Of a DNA stretch of 64,000 nucleotides, positions 55,874 to 64,000 are shown one piece after another. Origin of the DNA: Actinernus sp. WN-2022 (taxonomy: Eukaryota; Cnidaria; Anthozoa; Actiniaria; Actinernidae). Under the pieces are notes generated by a model. The model had not been told where the DNA came from, ran no database searches, and was given only the letters and a program-made list of their open reading frames with translations. Every line of letters begins with the position of its first letter. Position 1 is the stretch's first letter. Position numbers and translations under genes: made by a program. Location of the stretch: assembly GCA_030867875.1 (NCBI GenBank), contig JAOWCC010001368.1:2170001-2234000 (forward strand), written 5' to 3'.

Positions 55874-55975
55874 GTGCGACTGGACCAGTGCAGTGACCTA
55901 TCCCTGGCCTTTCTGGGAAGCCTTTCCCGGGATCTCGCCCCCGACATTAGGGATACAGCAGTTAACGTATATTTT

Positions 55976-56129
55976 GCTCTGACGAAGGGCTAACGCTCGA
56001 AACGTCAGCTGCTACTCGCTTTCCACGGCGGTTAGCATACCTCAATCGACTTTTATAGTTGATTACATACCAGTGTTTATCTTCCCCGCCGACCAGGACC
56101 AACACTAGTTTTTACAGGAACTAGTTGCC
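55976..56129 (+). mobile_element. Penelope-like insertion with hammerhead core, 13 bp target duplication
   Basis: 154 bp between two copies of TAACGTATATTTT (55963-55975, 56130-56142). Contains the hammerhead-like core CTGACGA (55979-55985), stem-loop GGGC-TAAC-GCTC, GAAAC (55999-56003), then GCTTTCCACGGCGG and the terminal ACTAGTTTTTACAGGAACTAG. Removing 167 bp restores a continuous helicase frame, proving it is an insertion into an exon. Confidence 0.85.
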
Positions 56130-58170
56130 TAACGTATATTTTAAGAAGTTGGCTGTCCTGGTGCATAATCTAAGTCGGTTGCAACAGTTACCAGGAGAAA
56201 TGAGCCACCTTCGTTCTGTAGATCAAAGCGATGTCAGGGACATACAGTGTCCCGTTGAGCGTGTACTTAAGCCGAATTGTAAAGTGATGCTTCTATGGAA
56301 CAAGAGCGATAAATTGAGGAAAGACACTGCTGGTACATACATTGGTCAAGAAGGCGACCACATCATTGTTAACTTTGTGGATGTTGGCCAAGTAAGTCTG
56401 AAGAGAGAGACATGGGACAAGAGATCCCGAAGTGGACAGGTGCTTGGCAGCAGAACGCAATTCCCAGTAGCATTAGTGTACGCCATCACCTGTCACAAGT
56501 CGCAGGGATTGACTCTTCCCGCAGCTGTTATACATTGCACCAAGGAATTCGTACCGGCTTTGCTTTACGTCGTACTTGCACGTGTGCGCACCTCAAGCAA
56601 TTTGTAAGTACTCAATTTCAAAGTTAATCAGCTACTAGAACCCAATTAGTCAAGAATGCATTAACCTTTGCGATGAACACTCCAACCCAATTCCTTTGCT
56701 TTCTGTCGCCATAACACTCTTGCAGAGAACAACATTGCTTTAGCAGACAATATGTATGAAGTACCTGTAGAGCAAAATGAGATTCTGCAACCAAGTGATA
56801 TAAACGAAAGTGTCGCAAACATTGTCCAAGCATACTTTGAGAGGGGTGAGCCCATAGAGATGATAATTGACGTGGAGACCGTTTACTTAATCCTGACAGA
56901 AGAGAGCAATTACAACTTGAAAGTACCTCCTCCCTCTTTTTCTGCAAGGAACATTTTGGACGGGATGAAAATACAAGATCCAATAAGTGCATATGCTGAG
57001 GGCAAGAATGCTACTATTAACGAATTGCTGAGGGCAAACACATCGATCGAATTGTTTGGCCAGATTCTCTGGTGCCGTGCCTGCTTAATTTGGATGAAAT
57101 AGTCATATCCTCTGCTCAGTGGTCAGTTGATTCTAGAGAACTTCACCTGTTAATTACCAGATCCCCTGCCATTGGTGCAGAGATGATGGTAGAGGTTTAT
57201 AAGAATGTTGCTGCTACCATTGTTGAACTAGTACAGCACGAGGAGGGAAATGAAGCAGTGATTTTCAATGTCAGAGATATGCCTGTAGAGGGGCTGGCAA
57301 AAGTACGTTATGTGGGGGCCGCTAAGACAGTGCGAAAGGTTCTTAACAAAGAGTTAAAATATGTCAAGGACAATGCACCATCCACAGTCAGGAGTACCCA
57401 ACAATCCGTGAACAGGAGACTCGAAATGAGCAACTTGCTTGAAGAGAATTTAATCGCAAATGTACACAAGTGACAATGTATTCTGGAAACTAACAGTTAC
57501 TGAGGAGAGGCAGTATCGTGGCAGAGGTCTGTACCATATTGAAGACTGTGGATACGAGTTTTTCGTTGAGTTAGAGGTTTTCAGAGTTAGCAACTTAAAC
57601 GACAGAAAGCTGGAAGAACACAGAGAGAATACCGTGGAGGAAGCTCTTATGGTTATCAAATGGGATGGAAATTTGAAGAGGAAATGGGAAGACTGTTTTC
57701 CACATGATGAGAACAAACAGGTTAGCATGATATATTTTGTTAATATATAAAGGCGGAGCTCCCAATAAGCAGTCCCAATGCATATTCTTACGTTGTACTA
57801 TACGGCGACTAACAAAATCCATTTGCGCAAGGCATATTATCACAGTAAAGAGGTACGCATGCTTATTTGCAACTGATTTTTTTTTATTATGCACATGCAG
57901 ATATAACCATTAGATTTTAAAAATCCCTACATGGGCATAGCCAGCGTTTCGTTAGCGGGGTTCTGCCATTGTTTTTTTTGCATATACCTTAGTCAAATAT
58001 GGCTGTGGCTAATTAGCATTCTGTTGAAGCCTGTTATTATCAGGAGAATAAACTGTGCCATTTAAAAGCAAATATGCATGTTAGTATTAAGGTTTATACG
58101 TTTGGAGAGGAAATAATGATCCCTTGCGAATTTATCAAGGTTTAAAGTGTGTAAAAAACACCAAAACGAG

Positions 58171-61100
58171 GCTAGTCAGTCAAGACTGCCTTAATTCTCA
58201 TGTACTAAAGTGCTGCAATATCTAGTCAGTCAAGACTGCCTTAATTCTCATGTACTAAAGTGCTGCAATAGCTAGTCAGTCAAGACTGCCTTAATTCTCA
58301 TGTACTAAAGTGCTGCAATAGCTAGTCAGTCAAGACTGCCTTAATTCTCATGTACTAAAGTGCTGCAATAGCTAGTCAGTCAAGACTGCCTTAATTCTCA
58401 TGTACTAAAGTGCTGCAATATCTAGTCAGTCAAGACTGCCTTAATTCTCATGTACTAAAGTGCTGCAATAGCTAGTCAGTCAAGACTGCCTTAATTCTCA
58501 TGTACTAAAGTGCTGCAATATCTAGTCAGTCAAGACTGCCTTAATTCTCATGTACTAAAGTGCTGCAATATCTAGTCAGTCAAGACTGCCTTAATTCTCA
58601 TGTACTAAAGTGCTGCAATAGCTAGTCAGTCAAGACTGCCTTAATTCTCATGTACTAAAGTGCTGCAATAGCTAGTCAGTCAAGACTGCCTTAATTCTCA
58701 TGTACTAAAGTGCTGCAATAGCTAGTCAGTCAAGACTGCCTTAATTCTCATGTACTAAAGTGCTGCAATAGCTAGTCAGTCAAGACTGCCTTAATTCTCA
58801 TGTACTAAAGTGCTGCAATAGCTAGTCAGTCAAGACTGCCTTAATTCTCATGTACTAAAGTGCTGCAATAGCTAGTCAGTCAAGACTGCCTTAATTCTCA
58901 TGTACTAAAGTGCTGCAATATCTAGTCAGTCAAGACTGCCTTAATTCTCATGTACTAAAGTGCTGCAATATCTAGTCAGTCAAGACTGCCTTAATTCTCA
59001 TGTACTAAAGTGCTGCAATAGCTAGTCAGTCAAGACTGCCTTAATTCTCATGTACTAAAGTGCTGCAATATCTAGTCAGTCAAGACTGCCTTAATTCTCA
59101 TGTACTAAAGTGCTGCAATAGCTAGTCAGTCAAGACTGCCTTAATTCTCATGTACTAAAGTGCTGCAATATCTAGTCAGTCAAGACTGCCTTAATTCTCA
59201 TGTACTAAAGTGCTGCAATATCTAGTCAGTCAAGACTGCCTTAATTCTCATGTACTAAAGTGCTGCAATATCTAGTCAGTCAAGACTGCCTTAATTCTCA
59301 TGTACTAAAGTGCTGCAATAGCTAGTCAGTCAAGACTGCCTTAATTCTCATGTACTAAAGTGCTGCAATATCTAGTCAGTCAAGACTGCCTTAATTCTCA
59401 TGTACTAAAGTGCTGCAATATCTAGTCAGTCAAGACTGCCTTAATTCTCATGTACTAAAGTGCTGCAATATCTAGTCAGTCAAGACTGCCTTAATTCTCA
59501 TGTACTAAAGTGCTGCAATATCTAGTCAGTCAAGACTGCCTTAATTCTCATGTACTAAAGTGCTGCAATAGCTAGTCAGTCAAGACTGCCTTAATTCTCA
59601 TGTACTAAAGTGCTGCAATAGCTAGTCAGTCAAGACTGCCTTAATTCTCATGTACTAAAGTGCTGCAATAGCTAGTCAGTCAAGACTGCCTTAATTCTCA
59701 TGTACTAAAGTGCTGCAATATCTAGTCAGTCAAGACTGCCTTAATTCTCATGTACTAAAGTGCTGCAATATCTAGTCAGTCAAGACTGCCTTAATTCTCA
59801 TGTACTAAAGTGCTGCAATAGCTAGTCAGTCAAGACTGCCTTAATTCTCATGTACTAAAGTGCTGCAATAGCTAGTCAGTCAAGACTGCCTTAATTCTCA
59901 TGTACTAAAGTGCTGCAATAGCTAGTCAGTCAAGACTGCCTTAATTCTCATGTACTAAAGTGCTGCAATATCTAGTCAGTCAAGACTGCCTTAATTCTCA
60001 TGTACTAAAGTGCTGCAATATCTAGTCAGTCAAGACTGCCTTAATTCTCATGTACTAAAGTGCTGCAATATCTAGTCAGTCAAGACTGCCTTAATTCTCA
60101 TGTACTAAAGTGCTGCAATATCTAGTCAGTCAAGACTGCCTTAATTCTCATGTACTAAAGTGCTGCAATAGCTAGTCAGTCAAGACTGCCTTAATTCTCA
60201 TGTACTAAAGTGCTGCAATATCTAGTCAGTCAAGACTGCCTTAATTCTCATGTACTAAAGTGCTGCAATATCTAGTCAGTCAAGACTGCCTTAATTCTCA
60301 TGTACTAAAGTGCTGCAATATCTAGTCAGTCAAGACTGCCTTAATTCTCATGTACTAAAGTGCTGCAATATCTAGTCAGTCAAGACTGCCTTAATTCTCA
60401 TGTACTAAAGTGCTGCAATAGCTAGTCAGTCAAGACTGCCTTAATTCTCATGTACTAAAGTGCTGCAATAGCTAGTCAGTCAAGACTGCCTTAATTCTCA
60501 TGTACTAAAGTGCTGCAATAGCTAGTCAGTCAAGACTGCCTTAATTCTCATGTACTAAAGTGCTGCAATATCTAGTCAGTCAAGACTGCCTTAATTCTCA
60601 TGTACTAAAGTGCTGCAATATCTAGTCAGTCAAGACTGCCTTAATTCTCATGTACTAAAGTGCTGCAATAGCTAGTCAGTCAAGACTGCCTTAATTCTCA
60701 TGTACTAAAGTGCTGCAATAGCTAGTCAGTCAAGACTGCCTTAATTCTCATGTACTAAAGTGCTGCAATAGCTAGTCAGTCAAGACTGCCTTAATTCTCA
60801 TGTACTAAAGTGCTGCAATATCTAGTCAGTCAAGACTGCCTTAATTCTCATGTACTAAAGTGCTGCAATATCTAGTCAGTCAAGACTGCCTTAATTCTCA
60901 TGTACTAAAGTGCTGCAATATCTAGTCAGTCAAGACTGCCTTAATTCTCATGTACTAAAGTGCTGCAATATCTAGTCAGTCAAGACTGCCTTAATTCTCA
61001 TGTACTAAAGTGCTGCAATATCTAGTCAGTCAAGACTGCCTTAATTCTCATGTACTAAAGTGCTGCAATAGCTAGTCAGTCAAGACTGCCTTAATTCTCA

Positions 61101-61620
61101 TGTACTAAAGTGCTGCAATATCTAGTCAGTCAAGACTGCCTTAATTCTCATGTACTAAAGTGCTGCAATATCTAGTCAGTCAAGACTGCCTTAATTCTCA
61201 TGTACTAAAGTGCTGCAATATCTAGTCAGTCAAGACTGCCTTAATTCTCATGTACTAAAGTGCTGCAATAGCTAGTCAGTCAAGACTGCCTTAATTCTCA
61301 TGTACTAAAGTGCTGCAATAGCTAGTCAGTCAAGACTGCCTTAATTCTGATGTACTAAAGTGCTGCAATATCTAGTCAGTCAAGACTGCCTTAATTCTCA
61401 TGTACTAAAGTGCTGCAATATCTAGTCAGTCAAGACTGCCTTAATTCTCATGTACTAAAGTGCTGCAATAGCTAGTCAGTCAAGACTGCCTTAATTCTCA
61501 TGTACTAAAGTGCTGCAATAGCTAGTCAGTCAAGACTGCCTTAATTCTCATGTACTAAAGTGCTGCAATATCTAGTCAGTCAAGACTGCCTTAATTCTCA
61601 TGTACTAAAGTGCTGCAATA
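58171..61620. repeat. 50 bp minisatellite, 69 copies, two-allele pattern
   Basis: Perfect period of 50 (CTAGTCAGTCAAGACTGCCT, TAATTCTCATGTACTAAAGT, GCTGCAATA plus one variable base). Nearly all variation is a single T/G position per unit; one further change (TTCTGATG) is at about 61349. Located in the last intron (57721-61992) of the PIF1-like locus, 450 bp downstream of the donor and 370 bp upstream of the acceptor. Confidence 0.97.
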
Positions 61621-62376
61621 TCTTAAAATCCTTTCTTGGTATATATCATCCAAACTTTACAAAATTATCATTTGATTTCAAAGTGATATTTTAGACAGTA
61701 GAGGCAGTTTTTATAGTAAGACTTTTGGAAAGTGAAATCAAAAATCGCCATATTTGACTTTGGTCCGTATGTGTTAGTATTGAGGAAACAATTTGCTACA
61801 TTTGGCTCTTATGAAATATGCATGGTGGGAAAAGCGATATATGGCACATCAAATTATTACCTGCCATGACTTTAATATGCTAACAAGAGTGTATACATGT
61901 ATGTAGACATGTATGTAGTTGCTATTACTTAAAACACTGAAATGGCTTTTGTTCGCATTTTAGTAAAACATACATATCTTTTCATTTTTCAGGAAATGAT
62001 CCAGGCATTGTTTGAGATGGTGATAGAAAGGTATATCAAAGCAGGAGCAGTTCAGTATATGTGGGACTTCCAATGAGCTCACAGGTATTGAATATTTTAA
62101 AATATAAATTAATATCAGTAAAACAATCTTGATATATCATTACATGAGCAATATTGTCCTTTTCTTTTAAATTTGTGGACAGACAGCTTAATGAATATAA
62201 TTTAAGGGAGGGTTCATAATCTATTTAGTAGGGTGCTACATGTATGGACATGATTTTTTGGTAAGCCTATATTTTTATAGTCCCCCATTTTAGTCACAAT
62301 ATTAGTTTTCCTGCCCCCTGAAATATTTTTCAAATTCAACCAAAATGATACTGCCAAAAAAATAGACCTCTCTTAA

Positions 62377-63404
62377 CCCTTTACCTCCCAAGAGTGCCAT
62401 ATGGCACTATTACTGGTTACTTGCTTTGAGGGTTTAAATCTGACTAAGTTCAAAGAGCAATGCCCTGAGATTCCCACACACCTTAATGTATAGACAAATG
62501 AACCTATTGAACTGCATTAGGCATATTAAAAATGAATAATTTCATCTAAATCCTCCTTTCTTTGCATAAGGTAACTATAGTTGACATTATTTCACTGCAG
62601 AAAAAGGGATTAAAATGACAGTTACAGAAAAAAAAAATATTCTCAGATTCTATATTTTCTCACAAAAATGCATATTTCACATAAAACTTAGAGTTTCATG
62701 TTTGCACTAACCTCACTTTCTGTCTCCCAACACCTAAACTTGCCCAGAACCAAGCCATTCTGTCCACAAGCACTTCACAGCAAGCTAAATTCATCCATAA
62801 TGACCGCAAAGCATGCAGGGAAATCCTACCAAACAGCGACATGGCCTTTCTCCCATCTTCATTCTTCAAAATATAGAAGAAGTCTAAAGCCATTTCGACC
62901 TAATACCTTCATATTGGAATCAATGGCAAGTAAATGTTGTCCAATATTCCAAAAAAGCTATGATAGGTGGCTACAGACCTCCATTTAAAAAGCCCACGCT
63001 AAAGTGACAGAGGACGTCCTGGCCCATTCACGAGTGGAAAACGAGGCTCTTTCTCTATCACAATAGCTGGCACAGACTCGGTTCTTCGAGAAAGTGCTGA
63101 TTCAAGCTCTCATCAGACTTAATGATGTCCTCCAGCACTCTAAAAATGAAAAAAAAGGGCTTTGAAAAGCCTTAAATTCTGTATTCCCCCAAACAAACTT
63201 CCCTCCAGCTCCGTAGCAATGCGACGTCAATGTATCCAAAATGGCCAACAAAAAACTTTGAGCCCCCAGTATTATTGGTCAGATGAAAATTCCATGGTAA
63301 CAGTGACTACAGTTTTCTTAGGGGGGGGGGGGGGGGGGGGGAGGGTTTGTTGCAGTCTAGATTATGAGCCAAAAATCAGTTAAAACCCCATGGGAGGTAA
63401 AGGG
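62377..63404. mobile_element. piggyBac-like non-autonomous element (1.03 kb)
   Basis: TTAA at 62373-62376 and 63405-63408 directly flank 14 bp inverted ends CCCTTTACCTCCCA / TGGGAGGTAAAGGG. TTAA target with CCC-starting termini is diagnostic of the piggyBac group. The interior has short broken frames on the minus strand (RVLEDIIKSDESLNQHFLEE near 63060-63140; LFGRISLHALRSLWMNLACC near 62800) that I cannot assign; it may derive from an autonomous element or captured DNA. Contains a ~21 bp G run at 63321. Confidence 0.8.
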
Positions 63405-63557
63405 TTAAAATCGGCATAGCCCCTATACAAAAAATTTAACCATCTCTTAATTATCATAATATGCAGTATAAAATAATATTAATTCTCATTAAAACTCATA
63501 ATTAATGAACTAATTTTTTGAATTTGAAAAGACATCATTGATATATACCATATTTCC

Positions 63558-63709
63558 TCAATTGAAGGGCCAGCTGTGTGCAACAAGAGCATAAGTGACT
63601 TCTGATCACGCCGTAAATTCTCCCTTAGAAAATAAAGAATTTGAAGGAGAATTTAGAATCTGATCAGAAGTCACTTATGCCCTTGTTGCACACAGCAGGC
63701 CCTTCAATT
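63558..63709. repeat. Hairpin MITE (152 bp)
   Basis: Arms of ~52 bp (TCAATTGAAGGGCCAGCTGT ... GTGACTTCTGATCA against its complement) around a 45 bp centre. Surrounded by CTCAATTAA/CTCGATTAAGCACC words up to 64000 that suggest it is nested in another element. Confidence 0.85.
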
Positions 63710-64000
63710 AAGCACCCACCCTTGTTAAGTGCCCCCTCGATTAAGCACCCCTTCTCCCTTCTCCAAAAATAAAAACAAGTACATTGAGACTAACAGAAGA
63801 TGGCATTACTTGTCTGCAGGTTTTATTATGAACTTCCATGTCCCTATAAGTGTAGCAATCCACACTGTAAAACACTTTACTGTCAAAGGTTGACAACTTT
63901 GATTTTATCACCTCAAAATTAAATATATCGCACAACTGAAAATCATTCCAAGTTCAAATCACATTTTTGTATTTATAAGCACAGATCCTCCCTCAATTAA

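Larger units (their letters stand above)
55874..62076 (+). pseudogene. PIF1-helicase-like locus, disrupted
   Basis: After an acceptor (TTTCTTAAACAG) the frame reads RLDQCSDLSLAFLGSLSRDL then DIRDTAVNVYF, is interrupted by an insertion (55976-56129), and resumes KKLAVLVHNLSRLQQLPGE. It continues with RVLKPNCKVMLLWNKSD and the C-terminal helicase motifs VALVYAITCHKSQGLTLPAA and ALLYVVLARVRTS, as in PIF1/RecD-type ATPases. The Walker A/B half is not visible. The 56608 donor (TT|GTAAGT) opens a short intron. Further coding lies at 56735-57102, 57060-57473 (PCLLNLDEIVISSAQWSVD) and 57460-57720 (VFWKLTVTEERQYRGRGLYH), with frame changes near 57060 and 57460. The last exon is 61993-62076 (EMIQALFEMVIERYIKAGAV). 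Similar helicases occur both as host genes and in Helitrons; this copy appears inactive. Confidence 0.65.

Noticed and set aside
58171..61620. CRISPR-like regular array
   Set aside because: There are no variable spacers: the whole 50 bp unit repeats head to tail, with one T/G site, in a eukaryotic intron. It is a minisatellite.

Overview
This 64 kb window is animal nuclear DNA, most likely from an anthozoan cnidarian such as a stony coral. Three things point there. The one clearly recognisable host gene is spread over about eleven small phase-compatible exons with GT/AG borders. The remainder is dense interspersed and satellite repeat (CR1/Jockey-like LINEs, a BEL/Pao LTR element, Penelope-type hammerhead repeats, tRNA-derived SINEs, TTAA, TA and hAT-like MITEs). 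The SINE at 8.2 kb has the tail style I associate with anthozoans. The taxon is an inference; no marker gene is present.

Layout. 1-5.6 kb: the end of a 1.4 kb dispersed element, then a 97 bp palindromic satellite that includes a near-perfect 1.1 kb tandem duplication. 5.6-8.4 kb: two dead LINE fragments and a SINE. 8.7-13.4 kb: about 40 copies of a 114/115 bp satellite. 13.5-16 kb: an orphan exon-like acidic ORF, a derived tandem repeat, and a 76 bp satellite split by a 1.04 kb inverted-repeat element. 17-22 kb: several MITEs, a Penelope fragment and a TA-flanked element holding a LINE remnant.

22.1-41.45 kb, minus strand: a dynamin-superfamily (Mx/DRP-like) GTPase gene with the G domain (degenerate P-loop, DLPG, TKPD), stalk and GED reconstructed exon by exon. 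Its introns are loaded with satellites and MITEs. The intron before the TKPD exon carries a LINE inserted exactly over the splice acceptor (26 bp target duplication). Nested inside that LINE is a 4.6 kb fold-back element with 6 bp target duplications, AGTAGT termini and two mirror-image copies of a two-gene cassette (a C2H2 mini-protein and an acidic protein). I regard this fold-back element, possibly a non-autonomous relative of Polinton/Maverick elements, as the most novel object in the window.

41.9-48.2 kb: two adjacent copies of the 1.4 kb element, small MITEs and a broken tyrosine-recombinase gene. 48.5-49.9 kb: an 88 bp satellite. 51-55.1 kb: a 5'-truncated BEL/Pao element with its 3' LTR, abutting a LINE fragment head to head. 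55.9-62.1 kb: a PIF1-helicase-like gene, disrupted by a 154 bp Penelope/hammerhead insertion with 13 bp target duplications and by frameshifts. Its last intron contains 69 almost identical 50 bp repeats. 62.4-64 kb: a piggyBac-like TTAA element and a hairpin MITE.

There is no operon, prokaryotic signal, rRNA, intact tRNA or CRISPR array. The interest lies in nested transposition: elements that split genes, supply splice sites or duplicate them.
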